Shown one piece after another: positions 8,847 through 17,581 of a stretch of 64,000 nt of DNA. The stretch's first letter is position 1; the number at the start of each line of letters is the position of its first letter. The position numbers and the translations under genes are program-made. The notes under the pieces were generated by a model that was given only the letters and a program-made list of their open reading frames with translations, was not told the origin of the DNA and searched no databases. The DNA is from G963662675 sp963662675 (GTDB taxonomy: Bacteria > Bacteroidota > Bacteroidia > Bacteroidales > Prolixibacteraceae): contig CAXXHP010000001.1 in the NCBI GenBank assembly GCA_963662675.2, positions 1 through 64,000 on the forward strand, given 5' to 3'.

Positions 8847-9155
8847 GATCTTCAAAATTTTTGGCAAAATTAACTTATTTGCTTGAAACTGACTCCCGAA
8901 ATACAAATTAGTAACCAATAATAGATATTGTTGATGTTAAATTACCAAGAGGTGATTTGCACTCTGTTAATTGCAGTAATCAGGCATGAATTGATCAATG
9001 TCAGGAATGTTCCAATCGTTAAATACGTTGTCATGATATTTCAAAATGAATTTTTTATTGTTTGCCCTTTTATCCCTGTATACAGATTGGTGATTTTTAT
9101 CTTTTTTTGATTATTAACGAATGCAGTCAGCCGGGGAATGTTATTTTTGTATGCA
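8847..9155. other. Intergenic region between divergent lipA and the TPR gene
   Basis: AT-rich, about 310 bases, presumably holding both divergent promoters. A TAnnTTTG-type box lies at 9142-9149, very close to the TPR start codon, but it has no well-spaced -33 partner. A 60-codon ORF here (8928-9110) is not convincing. Confidence 0.5.
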
Positions 9156-11039
9156 ATGGCAAATCAAAAAAGAATATGGTTGGTAGTATGGGTAGTCTCC
9201 TTATTGATGATTTTCCCTATGGTTGGAAGGGCACAGCAACAAACACTTGATGTGAACAAGGTGCAGTTAGCCAGTCGCTATTTTCAAACTAAGGACTTTG
9301 ACAAGGCAGCTATCCTCTACAAAGAGCTTTACGAATCAACCGAAAGTCAGACTTATTTCGAATTATATATTTCCTGTTTGATTGGTATCTCTGATTTTGA
9401 AACGGCAGAGGATGAAATCAAACGAGCCATACGAAGGCGCAATAATGATGCTAAATTGTATGTTCAGTGGGCATATTTGTTGAAAGAACAAGATCGTGAA
9501 GATGAGTATAGGGAGATGATGGAAAAGGCAATTGAGACTGTAAAATCAACCAGATCGGAATATGTGAGTTTAGCTAATGCCATGATTAGCCGAGGAGAAT
9601 ATGAGTTTGCAGAAACGCTTTATCTGGAAGGACGAAAGCAATTGCCGCAGGAGAATTTTTATTACGAAATGGGTCGGGTATACTTGTATCAGCGCAATTA
9701 TGAAAAAATGTTTGAAGAGTATCTGCTGCTTATCCGTGAAGATGAAACAAGATTAATCAATATGCAAAGTATCGTTCAATCTGCGTTCAGAGCAGATGTA
9801 GATAATTCTCTGCATGAATACTTGAGGGTGTTGTTGTTAAAACGCATTCAGGAAGAACCGGATGTTTTGGTTTATAACCGGATGTTGATTTGGTACTTCT
9901 TACAGGAAAAGAATTTTTCTAGTGCATTAAGGCAGCAAGTAGCCTTGGATAGGCGCACCGGAAACGAAGATTTGCAAATAATAGAGCTGGCACGAATAGC
10001 CGGGAGAAATGGAGAATATAAGGATGCCGAGAATGCTTATGATTATATGATCGCCAAAGGATCTGATAACGAATTTTTTGTTGATTCTCATCAGGAGAGA
10101 ATGCATCTGGTTTATCAGCAATTTACAGAAACTAAAAACGAAGAGAGAGAGCCCCAGCTAATTAATGACCAGTTTGAAAGAACGATTTCTTTGATTGGAT
10201 TTTCGGCAGACACATATCAATTGCTAATTGACAATGCTCATTTTCTTGCCTTTTATTTTGGGCAGGCAAACAAAGCGATTACACTGCTGACAGAAGGTAT
10301 GGTGTTGCCAAATTTAACAAAAATTGAGAAGGACGAAATAAAGACTGAGCTGGCAGATGTAAACGTTTTTGGAGGAGATGTGTACGAAGCGATATTGCTT
10401 TATTCTCAGGTGATTGAAAGTAATAAAACCAATAATCTTGGCGATGAGGTAAAACTTAAAAAAGCACGATTAGGCTATTACATGGGAGAACTGGACTGGG
10501 CGAAAGCGCAGCTTGATGTCATTAAGGCAAGTACTTCAAAATTGGTGGCAAATGATGCCATGCAGCTTTCTATGTTTATAGGCAATAATGCCGGCTCAGA
10601 TACAACTCAAGTGGCTTTGCAGAAATTTGCCCGTGCAGATTTACACAGCTTCAGAAATGAAAAAGAACAGGCATGGGCCATACTGGATTCCATAGAAGCA
10701 GAAACTCCATATACGTCGCTTTTGGATGATATTTATTATAGAAAGGCCAATGTTTTAGTGTCAGAAGGAGAGTATCGAGCTGCTGCAGAATATTTTCAAA
10801 AAATCATCACTAATTATACTTACGATCTACTTGCTGATGATGCTTTGTTTTTACTGGCCGGAATATATGAACGGCAATTACATGAGCAAGCAAAAGCCAA
10901 AGAGCTTTATAAGAATATGTTGCTAAATTACCCAGGGAGTGTATATGTCACCGAAGCTAGAGAAAGATATCGGGAGATGACGGGGGAGCCCGAATTTGAA
11001 AGCGAATCGGAGTTTTTGAATGACAGTAATACCAATTAA
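9156..11039 (+). CDS. Secreted tetratricopeptide-repeat protein
   Basis: About 627 residues from MANQKR. The start is chosen because a clean signal peptide follows (basic MANQKR, hydrophobic WLVVWVVSLLMIFPMV, then GRAQQQ); the frame opens 18 nt earlier. The mature protein is almost entirely helical TPR-like repeats, for example residues 35-110, 150-200 and the C-terminal stretch with YYRKANVLVSEGEYRAAAEYFQKI and ALFLLAGIYERQ. No enzymatic motif is seen. TPR proteins are scaffolds, here probably periplasmic. It overlaps the open frame of ruvC but not its likely start. Confidence 0.8.
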   Translation: MANQKRIWLVVWVVSLLMIFPMVGRAQQQTLDVNKVQLASRYFQTKDFDKAAILYKELYESTESQTYFELYISCLIGISDFETAEDEIKRAIRRRNNDAKLYVQWAYLLKEQDREDEYREMMEKAIETVKSTRSEYVSLANAMISRGEYEFAETLYLEGRKQLPQENFYYEMGRVYLYQRNYEKMFEEYLLLIREDETRLINMQSIVQSAFRADVDNSLHEYLRVLLLKRIQEEPDVLVYNRMLIWYFLQEKNFSSALRQQVALDRRTGNEDLQIIELARIAGRNGEYKDAENAYDYMIAKGSDNEFFVDSHQERMHLVYQQFTETKNEEREPQLINDQFERTISLIGFSADTYQLLIDNAHFLAFYFGQANKAITLLTEGMVLPNLTKIEKDEIKTELADVNVFGGDVYEAILLYSQVIESNKTNNLGDEVKLKKARLGYYMGELDWAKAQLDVIKASTSKLVANDAMQLSMFIGNNAGSDTTQVALQKFARADLHSFRNEKEQAWAILDSIEAETPYTSLLDDIYYRKANVLVSEGEYRAAAEYFQKIITNYTYDLLADDALFLLAGIYERQLHEQAKAKELYKNMLLNYPGSVYVTEARERYREMTGEPEFESESEFLNDSNTN

Positions 11040-11058
11040 CAGGAAGAATGAGTTGAAA

Positions 11059-11616
11059 ATGGATGGACTAGAGGGCAAACGAATATTGGGTATCGATCCC
11101 GGAACTATCGTGATGGGCTATGCTTTGATTGAAATTAAAGACAACAAACCTTACATTCTTCAAGTTGGTGTTGTGAAAACGGCTGGCTTTAATAATCACT
11201 ATTTACGGTTGAAACACATTTTTGGGCGGACTGAGGCTTTGATTGAAGAGTATTTGCCTGATGAACTAGCTGTAGAATCTCCTTTTTATGGGAAAGATAT
11301 TCAGGCGATGTTGAAGCTAGGCCGGGCACAAGGTATAATTATGGGGCTTGCATTGCATCGAGACATTCCAGTGTTTGAATATGCTCCGCTAAAAGTGAAA
11401 CAGTCTATTACCGGCATGGGGCGTGCTGCCAAGGAGCAGGTTGCGTATTTTTTAAAAAACATGCTAAAAGTTGAAGAATTGCCAAAGGAGCTTGATGCCA
11501 CGGATGCACTTGCTGTTGCTGTTTGTCATTACCTCCAGATGAAAAATCCGGTGAGCAAAGGAAACTTTAAAAATTGGAGCGATTTTGTAAAGAAGAATCC
11601 TGGTCGGGTAAAATAG
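11059..11616 (+). CDS. ruvC: Holliday junction endonuclease RuvC
   Basis: About 185 residues from MDGLEGKR; an upstream in-frame ATG at 11020 lies inside the TPR gene. RNase H-fold catalytic acids are visible in ILGIDPG (first Asp), AVESPF (Glu) and LDATDALAVAVCH (C-terminal Asp pair). RuvC is a dimer that resolves Holliday junctions during recombination with RuvAB. It follows the TPR gene by 19 nt and ends at a bidirectional hairpin. Confidence 0.95.
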   Translation: MDGLEGKRILGIDPGTIVMGYALIEIKDNKPYILQVGVVKTAGFNNHYLRLKHIFGRTEALIEEYLPDELAVESPFYGKDIQAMLKLGRAQGIIMGLALHRDIPVFEYAPLKVKQSITGMGRAAKEQVAYFLKNMLKVEELPKELDATDALAVAVCHYLQMKNPVSKGNFKNWSDFVKKNPGRVK

Positions 11617-11637
11617 TTGGGCGTTTGTCGAAAATAA

Positions 11638-11663
11638 AAACCATCAGTTTACGCCGATGGTTT
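11638..11663. terminator. Bidirectional terminator between ruvC and the HIT gene
   Basis: An 8-bp stem, AAACCATC (11638-11645) with GATGGTTT (11656-11663), between two convergent stop codons. Confidence 0.65.
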
Positions 11664-11669
11664 CTCTAT

Positions 11670-12068
11670 CTATAATTCAATTTGTTCTGCGATTTTAGCT
11701 GTTATCTCAGCAAATTCTTCTGGTGTAAACTTCTTCTTGTCCGAAAAATTTAATAAGTCGGCTTCTGACTGCATAGGTACTAGATGGATATGTGCATGAG
11801 GAACTTCAAGTCCTAATACCATAACGCCAACTTTTTGGCAAGGGATGGCTTTCTTTAAGCCAGCAGCCACTTTTTTTGCAAATTGTTGAAGGCCTAAATA
11901 AGTATCATTGTCCAAATCAAACAGATAATCCACCTCTTTTTTGGGAACTACCAATGTGTGCCCTTTGGCTACAGGGAAGATGTCCAAAAAAGCAAAATAG
12001 TTTTCATCCTCAGCCACTTTATAGGCTGGGATTTCACCATTAATGATTTTTGTGAAAATACTTGGCAT
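11670..12068 (-). CDS. HIT-family nucleotide-binding hydrolase (Hint-like)
   Basis: A 132-residue protein with N-terminal FTKIINGEIPAYKV and the histidine triad in VPHAHIHLVP near residue 92. Family members hydrolyse nucleoside phosphoramidates or related nucleotides; the physiological substrate cannot be told from sequence. It lies 5 nt downstream of greA in the same direction. Confidence 0.9.
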   Translation of the reverse strand: MPSIFTKIINGEIPAYKVAEDENYFAFLDIFPVAKGHTLVVPKKEVDYLFDLDNDTYLGLQQFAKKVAAGLKKAIPCQKVGVMVLGLEVPHAHIHLVPMQSEADLLNFSDKKKFTPEEFAEITAKIAEQIEL

Positions 12069-12073
12069 CGTTG

Positions 12074-12547
12074 TTATTTTGAGATGTCAATAATTTCAAA
12101 CTGAAGAATTCCCGAAGGAACTTGAATCTCTACTTCGTCGCCAACTTTTTTTCCTAACAATCCTTTGGCAATCGGCGTTTCAATGGAGATTTTCCCGGAT
12201 TTCAGGTCTGCCTCATGCTCTGAAACAATGGTGTATTGCATGGTTGCATCGTTCTTCTTGTTTTTGATAGTCACCTTGTTGAGGATTTGAACACAGGATG
12301 TGTCGATCTTCGATTCATCAATAATACGTGCATTGGCGATCTTGTCACGTAGCACAGCAATTTTGGCTTCAAGCATTCCTTGAGCATCTTTGGCAGCGTC
12401 ATATTCAGCATTCTCTGAAATATCGCCTTTCTCAATAGCTTCGCCAATTTGCTTTGAAATAGAAGGACGTTCAACATTCATTAGTTGTGCTAGATCTGCT
12501 TTTAGTTTCTCTAATCCTTCTTGAGTGATATAATTTATCTTTGCCAT
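12074..12547 (-). CDS. greA: Transcript cleavage factor GreA
   Basis: A 157-residue protein of standard length. The N-terminal coiled coil (roughly 5-75) carries the acidic tip in ISENAEYDAAKDAQ, and the C-terminal FKBP-like domain has the typical SPIAKGLLGKKVGDEV-like block (here TPIAKGLLGKKVGDEV). GreA binds the secondary channel of RNA polymerase and stimulates cleavage of backtracked transcripts. It is the first gene of a two-gene unit with the HIT protein. Confidence 0.96.
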   Translation of the reverse strand: MAKINYITQEGLEKLKADLAQLMNVERPSISKQIGEAIEKGDISENAEYDAAKDAQGMLEAKIAVLRDKIANARIIDESKIDTSCVQILNKVTIKNKKNDATMQYTIVSEHEADLKSGKISIETPIAKGLLGKKVGDEVEIQVPSGILQFEIIDISK

Positions 12548-12587
12548 TTTTATTATTGCTTTTTATTTTTTGTTTGTGATGACCACA

Positions 12588-12624
12588 TAAAATAAAAAAG
12601 AATTCCGACGAGCGGAACTCTTTA
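12588..12624 (-). terminator. Terminator of the 12709-13101 gene
   Basis: On the minus strand AAAGAGTTCCG pairs with CGGAATTCTTT around CTCGT, with one mismatch, followed by a T-rich run. It lies between the downstream end of the small membrane-protein gene and greA. Confidence 0.55.
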
Positions 12625-12708
12625 GTAACACAAATTTATATAAAATATTTGATTATTGTGAAATGGTTATTTGAAAAAAGTATTTAAAGGGTTGTTTACT
12701 AAATTGTT

Positions 12709-13101
12709 CTAGTATTTCCGGTTTAAAATCTCTGAGTAAATAACAGCATCCTTCAGAGAAAAATTAGCTCTGATTGATTTTCTGATTTTTTTAGCAGGAT
12801 TGCTTTCTTTTATAAAATCGGTGGGTGTTTCTTTTGGTGTTTTTACAGTTGCAGGGATCCTTCGATGTTTAAACACTTCCCGTTTTATCAAATCCGGCTT
12901 TGGTTGTTCTACTTGTGCTGGTTGTTCTTGAATTTCTTCATCATCAAAAAATGAATCGTGAAATAGTTGTTCGAGTACAGTTGGTTTCTTGGGCGATGAT
13001 TTTCCTCTTCCTTGGGCAGCTGCCTGTTTTTTCTTTTTTTTGTTAATCGCGCTAACCACCGATAAAATAATAGCAACGATGATAAATATGTAATCTTCCA
13101 T
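12709..13101 (-). CDS. Small membrane-anchored protein of unknown function
   Basis: 130 residues. The first about 20 form one hydrophobic segment (YIFIIVAIILSVVSAI) followed by a run of lysines, so the N terminus is probably outside the membrane and the rest cytoplasmic. The middle is low-complexity and acidic/proline-rich; the C terminus (NFSLKDAVIYSEILNRKY) resembles the conserved tail of small Bacteroidota proteins. No function is recognised. It is divergent from the lipoprotein gene at 13172. Confidence 0.7.
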   Translation of the reverse strand: MEDYIFIIVAIILSVVSAINKKKKKQAAAQGRGKSSPKKPTVLEQLFHDSFFDDEEIQEQPAQVEQPKPDLIKREVFKHRRIPATVKTPKETPTDFIKESNPAKKIRKSIRANFSLKDAVIYSEILNRKY

Positions 13102-13171
13102 TTTTATTAATTTTGAACTTTCGGATACTAAAATGAAATCCTAAATGGTTTATCTGATAAAGGTATAAAAA

Positions 13172-13597
13172 ATGAATGGCTTTAAACGAAGATCTCTCTG
13201 CATTAGTTTAGTCGCACTTATGTGTGTTCTTTTGACTCCGTCTTGCGAAAATGATTTTGAAACCTCCATTCCGTATGTGTATGTCAATTTCAGAGTAAAC
13301 CTGATTAATAACAACGACCTTACTGTACCTGGGAATGCAGTGTATTTTGGAGCTGGTTATGGCGGAGTCGTTGTCATTTATAACGGAATTGGTTATTATG
13401 CCTACGATGCTGCATGTCCATATGAGATTGATCCGGCAATTCGAATAGAAGTAGAAAGTGGTATTGGCACTTGTCCGGAATGTGGCTCTCAATACAACTT
13501 ATGGGAAGGAGGCTATGTGACTAAAGGACCATCTTCTGAGCCACTGAAACAATATCATGTTAGCATTGCTGACAATGCCTTAATCATTACCAATTAA
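13172..13597 (+). CDS. Lipoprotein with a Rieske-like fold and altered metal ligands
   Basis: 141 residues with a lipoprotein signal (hydrophobic core then LTPSC near residue 25). The remainder looks like the small Rieske domain family of Bacteroidota. Where a Rieske protein has CxH and CxxH, this one has CPY and CPEC followed by GSQYNLWEGGYVTKGPS, so the two His ligands are absent and an extra Cys is present. It may bind a different metal or none. Small periplasmic lipoprotein; role unknown. Confidence 0.65.
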   Translation: MNGFKRRSLCISLVALMCVLLTPSCENDFETSIPYVYVNFRVNLINNNDLTVPGNAVYFGAGYGGVVVIYNGIGYYAYDAACPYEIDPAIRIEVESGIGTCPECGSQYNLWEGGYVTKGPSSEPLKQYHVSIADNALIITN

Positions 13598-13650
13598 TCA
13601 ATTGGCAGTTTATTTTATTCATCTTATTTCAGCAAAAGGGGAAAAAAGAA

Positions 13651-13673
13651 AAAGCAGCTTTGTGGGCTGCTTT
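13651..13673. terminator. Bidirectional terminator between the lipoprotein gene and ahcY
   Basis: AAAGCAGC (13651-13658) pairs perfectly with GCTGCTTT (13666-13673), between convergent genes. Confidence 0.75.
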
Positions 13674-13680
13674 CATATGC

Positions 13681-15102
13681 TTAATAACGATAATGATCTG
13701 GTTTATATGGGCCTTCCTGAGGAACGCCTAAATAGTCGGCTTGGTCTTTACTTAGTATAGTAAGCTTCACTCCTAACTGATCAAGGTGAAGGCGAGCAAC
13801 CTCCTCATCGAGATGTTTTGGTAAACGGTAAACATCTAATTCATAATTGTTTTTCCACAGCTCAATCTGCGCAAGGGTTTGGTTTGTAAATGAGTTACTC
13901 ATTACAAATGATGGATGACCTGTAGCACACCCCAAGTTCACCAAGCGTCCTTCGGCTAGCATGAAAATAGAATGCCCGTCTTTGTATGTGTATTTGTCAA
14001 CCTGTGGTTTAATGGTCAACTTTTTAATGTCTGGCCAACGCTCTAGGCGGGCAACTTGTATTTCATTATCAAAATGACCAATATTGCAAACAATGGCCTG
14101 ATCTTTCATGTTGGCCATGTGTTCAGCAGTGATAATGTCCTTGTTCCCGGTTGTGGTAACAAAAATATTTCCTTCGTCAATGGCATCTTCCATTGGTTTA
14201 ACTTCAAATCCCTCCATGGCTGCTTGCAGCGCGCAAATGGGATCAATTTCAGTAATTACAACTCGAGCTCCATAGCCTCGCATAGATCGGGCACAGCCTT
14301 TACCAACATCTCCATATCCGGCAACAACGACCACTTTCCCGGCAATCATTACATCTGTTGCTCTTTTTATGCCATCTGCTAATGATTCACGACAACCATA
14401 CAGGTTGTCAAACTTTGATTTAGTGACTGAATCGTTTACGTTAATGGCAGGGAAAAGTAACTTGCCATCTTCCATCATTTGGTAGAGGCGATGAACTCCT
14501 GTAGTTGTTTCCTCGCTTACTCCTTTAATTGAAGGGACAGCGTTGCTCCAACGTTTTGGTGTTTCTGACAGGATCTTTTTTAAGATGCTATTGAGTTCAA
14601 TTTCGTCTTCAGCTTCAACTTCAGCCTCTAAAATTGACGGATCTTTTTCTGCCGCATATCCTCGGTGTATCATCATGGTTGCATCGCCACCATCGTCAAC
14701 GATAAGGGTGGGTCCGAGGCCATTGCCAAAGTCTAATGCTTTGTCAGTACACCACCAGTATTCTGCTAGTGTTTCGCCTTTCCATGCAAAGACAGGAATG
14801 CCGGCTAGTGCAATAGCTGCAGCAGCATGGTCTTGTGTGCTAAAAATATTACAACTTGCCCAACGTACTTCAGCACCTAATTCTATCAGAGTTTCAATAA
14901 GCACAGCTGTTTGTATGGTCATGTGCAGAGACCCCATGATGCGAGACCCTTTTAAAGGCTTTTCTGTCGCGTATTTTTTGCGGATTGACATTAATCCGGG
15001 CATTTCTTTCTCGGCGATCTCAATTTCTTTTCGTCCAAAGTCGGCTAACGAAAGGTCAGCGACTTTATAATCAACTTTTTCCCCAGTTATTGTGGTCATC
15101 AT
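13681..15102 (-). CDS. ahcY: Adenosylhomocysteinase
   Basis: A 473-residue protein, full length. NAD-binding motif AGYGDVGKGCARSMRGYGARV is near residue 260, catalytic segments NDSVTKSKFDN and NIGHFDNEI are present, and the C terminus KPDHYRY carries the cofactor-contacting Lys/Tyr. It hydrolyses S-adenosylhomocysteine to adenosine and homocysteine, relieving product inhibition of methyltransferases. It appears to be monocistronic, with its own -7 box upstream and a terminator downstream. Confidence 0.97.
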   Translation of the reverse strand: MMTTITGEKVDYKVADLSLADFGRKEIEIAEKEMPGLMSIRKKYATEKPLKGSRIMGSLHMTIQTAVLIETLIELGAEVRWASCNIFSTQDHAAAAIALAGIPVFAWKGETLAEYWWCTDKALDFGNGLGPTLIVDDGGDATMMIHRGYAAEKDPSILEAEVEAEDEIELNSILKKILSETPKRWSNAVPSIKGVSEETTTGVHRLYQMMEDGKLLFPAINVNDSVTKSKFDNLYGCRESLADGIKRATDVMIAGKVVVVAGYGDVGKGCARSMRGYGARVVITEIDPICALQAAMEGFEVKPMEDAIDEGNIFVTTTGNKDIITAEHMANMKDQAIVCNIGHFDNEIQVARLERWPDIKKLTIKPQVDKYTYKDGHSIFMLAEGRLVNLGCATGHPSFVMSNSFTNQTLAQIELWKNNYELDVYRLPKHLDEEVARLHLDQLGVKLTILSKDQADYLGVPQEGPYKPDHYRY

Positions 15103-15122
15103 CTCTTCTTTTTAATATCGTG

Positions 15123-15130
15123 CAAAGATA
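15123..15130 (-). promoter_or_regulatory. Bacteroidota -7 promoter box for ahcY
   Basis: On the minus strand the sequence reads TATCTTTG, matching TAnnTTTG, 21 nt before the ahcY start codon. The -33 element is not clear. Confidence 0.45.
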
Positions 15131-15224
15131 GTTAATATCGTACAAATTAATAAGTTGTTTTTCTGTCGTTGGTTAGTTTGGGTGCGCAGGTCAAATTAGA
15201 ATATGAGAAAGCCGTTTCAAATCG

Positions 15225-16169
15225 TTATTTGGCATTATACTCTCTCAATACTTTGATGACGTTATTTTTGTCTTTTGTTAATTGAAGTTTCAATTCATCC
15301 ACCGATGCAAATTTCTTTTCCTCACGGGTTTTCCGGATAAACTCAATTTCAATTTCTTTGTGATATATATCCCCATCAAAGTCCATAATGTGAACTTCTA
15401 TACTTCGGTTATCCGCGTTCTTATTAATGGTTGGGCGAGTTCCAATATTCAACATCCCCATAAATCGGTGGTTGAGAATATTTACAAATACGGCATAAAC
15501 GCCATAGCCCGGAATTATTTTGTTTGGGTCGGAAGACTGGATGTTAGCGGTGGGGAATTCAAGTTTTCGTCCCAATTTCTGACCTTCGACAACTGTTCCA
15601 TGTAATGTGAAAGGATGCCCCAAATAATTGTTTGCAGTGGTTACTTTCCCTTCCTGCAATGCATCCCTTATTTTGGAAGAACTGATATTGACGTCATCCA
15701 TAAGTAATACATCCAGTTTCTCAAGCTCAAAATTATAGACAATAGAAAGGCTTTTCAATAGATCAAAACTACCTTGTCTGTTCTTTCCAAATTTGTGATC
15801 ATAGCCCAGCACCAATTTTTTTATTTTTAGTTTTTCAAACAAAACCTCGCGTACAAAATCAGTATAGCTTAGCTCTGAGAAGCTTTTGGTAAATGGGTAA
15901 ATTATTAAATGATTGATTCCTGCCTTTTCAAATAATCTTATTTTTTCATCTAAGGTAGTAAGGAGGCGTAGGTTATTTTCGTTGGGAAATAAAACCAAAC
16001 GGGGGTGAGGCGCAAAGGTGAAAATCACTGATTCGCCATTGCTTTGTTGCGCAATTTCTTTTAACCGGTTAATGATTTTAAGATGGCCAAGGTGTACTCC
16101 GTCAAACGAACCGATGGTAATGATCGGATTTTCAACGTGAAAATCTTTGATATCCCGGTAAATCTTCAT
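15225..16169 (-). CDS. ribF: Bifunctional riboflavin kinase/FMN adenylyltransferase
   Basis: A 314-residue protein. The N-terminal nucleotidyltransferase domain shows GSFDGVHLGH (about 22-31) and the later SSSKIRDAL; the C-terminal flavokinase domain begins around 185 with GRKLEFPTANI and contains PGYGVYAV and GMLNIGTRPT. It converts riboflavin to FMN and FAD. No FMN riboswitch is evident in the upstream region. Confidence 0.95.
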   Translation of the reverse strand: MKIYRDIKDFHVENPIITIGSFDGVHLGHLKIINRLKEIAQQSNGESVIFTFAPHPRLVLFPNENNLRLLTTLDEKIRLFEKAGINHLIIYPFTKSFSELSYTDFVREVLFEKLKIKKLVLGYDHKFGKNRQGSFDLLKSLSIVYNFELEKLDVLLMDDVNISSSKIRDALQEGKVTTANNYLGHPFTLHGTVVEGQKLGRKLEFPTANIQSSDPNKIIPGYGVYAVFVNILNHRFMGMLNIGTRPTINKNADNRSIEVHIMDFDGDIYHKEIEIEFIRKTREEKKFASVDELKLQLTKDKNNVIKVLREYNAK

Positions 16170-16190
16170 GCCTTGAATTTTTTAGAATGC

Positions 16191-16198
16191 CAAAAATA
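16191..16198 (-). promoter_or_regulatory. Bacteroidota -7 promoter box for ribF
   Basis: Minus-strand TATTTTTG, matching TAnnTTTG, 22 nt upstream of the ribF start codon. No well-spaced -33 element was found. Confidence 0.4.
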
Positions 16199-16331
16199 CA
16201 ACTTTTTGAAGCTTATGTACTACGGTTAACAATTAATTCAAAGTCAACTTTCAAAAGATTTCATCTATACCATTTGATTGCTATGTAATTTATTATTTTT
16301 ACAACTCAATTTTTAAATAAAATACAGAATT

Positions 16332-17480
16332 GTGAGAAAGTTGATTTGGTCACTTATGGTAATTGCGCTATTTACGGTTAGTTGTAGCGATAGTCCGCAG
16401 TTTTCAATTCGTGGAAGTATAAGCAATGCCGAAGGGCAATATTTATACTTAGACGAATTAGGTGTAGATTCATCAATGAAGATTGATTCCTTCTTATTAG
16501 GAAACAATGGCGAATTTGAGTTCGAGGGTAATGTTTCTTTTCCGACATTCTATTTGCTTAAGTTGAATGAGAGAAACTTTGTCACTTTACTTGTAGATTC
16601 TACCGAGCAAGTTGAAGTTTATGGTGATGCGGCCAACTTTTCGAGAGATTATAAAGTGTCTGGTTCTGAAGGGTCAGCTCAAGTACAGGAGCTTAATTCC
16701 CGATTAGTTAGTACCAAACATCAGTTGGATTCTATTGAGTCCTTGCAGATTTCTTTCAGAAGTGAAATTAGGTATGCTTCTGATCAAATACGTTGGGAAG
16801 AAGAGTATGATAAAATAAAAGAAGACCAAATTGAGTATTCAACCAACTTCGTAAAATCGCATCCATTTTCCATGTCAAATGTTTTGGCATTGTACCAGAA
16901 ATTCGATGATGATAATTATGTGGTCCAAGATTTACTGTCTTTGAAAACAGCAGCAACTGCATTAAATACGTTCTATCCTGAATCGGAACATGTAGAAGCT
17001 TTATATAACAATACAATTTTGTTAATGCAGCAGGAGCGAAATTTGGCCGTGCAGCAGGTTGTAAAAGAGTATGGGCTAAACAGTCCTGATATTGTCCTTC
17101 CTAACGTCGATGGAGAAGATGTAGCCCTCTCTTCTTTACGCGGCAAATATGTTTTGGTGCAATTTTGGTCTGCTGCAGACAAGGGGTCACGTTATTTAAA
17201 CCCTGTTTTGGTTGAGTTGTATGAGAAATACCATTCAAAGGGATTTGAAATTTATCAAGTAAGTATCGACACAAATAGGTACGATTGGGTTGACGCTATT
17301 GATGCAGATGGATTAAATTGGATTAATGTAGGAGATATGCAGGGGAGCAATATTGCGCTTATGTCATATAATGTACAATCAATTCCTTACAATTATTTGT
17401 TGGATCCGGAAGGAAATATTCTAGCAAAAAGCCTAGTGGGGTCTGCTCTAAATCAGGCTCTTGGGCAATACGTTAAATAG
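16332..17480 (+). CDS. TlpA-like lipoprotein (DUF4369 plus thioredoxin fold) lacking CxxC
   Basis: 382 residues starting at GTG; no ATG gives a complete signal peptide. Lipobox FTVSC near residue 19, an N-terminal beta-rich DUF4369-like domain (about 25-130), a helical linker and a C-terminal AhpC/TlpA thioredoxin fold from about 245 (GKYVLVQFWSAADKGS). The usual WCxxC is replaced by WSAADKGS, so the protein cannot do dithiol chemistry at that site. Family members are usually disulfide reductases on the periplasmic side; this one may have a structural or binding role. Confidence 0.8.
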   Translation: MRKLIWSLMVIALFTVSCSDSPQFSIRGSISNAEGQYLYLDELGVDSSMKIDSFLLGNNGEFEFEGNVSFPTFYLLKLNERNFVTLLVDSTEQVEVYGDAANFSRDYKVSGSEGSAQVQELNSRLVSTKHQLDSIESLQISFRSEIRYASDQIRWEEEYDKIKEDQIEYSTNFVKSHPFSMSNVLALYQKFDDDNYVVQDLLSLKTAATALNTFYPESEHVEALYNNTILLMQQERNLAVQQVVKEYGLNSPDIVLPNVDGEDVALSSLRGKYVLVQFWSAADKGSRYLNPVLVELYEKYHSKGFEIYQVSIDTNRYDWVDAIDADGLNWINVGDMQGSNIALMSYNVQSIPYNYLLDPEGNILAKSLVGSALNQALGQYVK

Positions 17481-17518
17481 ACTGGTATTCATGTGAATAT
17501 ATGTGTTTGCAACAAAAG

Positions 17519-17551
17519 TTGATCAGTAAATATAATTTAATAATATCTTTG
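17519..17551 (+). promoter_or_regulatory. Promoter of the lpxH/KAS III pair
   Basis: A -33 TTG at 17519-17521 and a -7 TATCTTTG at 17544-17551, 22 nt apart, fit the Bacteroidota primary sigma consensus. The -7 box is 30 nt upstream of the TTG start of lpxH. Confidence 0.55.
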
Positions 17552-17581
17552 CTGTCGATTTCGTAGGTTCATACTATCATT

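Noticed and set aside
8928..9110. 60-codon plus-strand ORF between lipA and the TPR gene.
   Set aside because: Irregular hydrophobic composition, no recognisable family and it fills a divergent promoter region.
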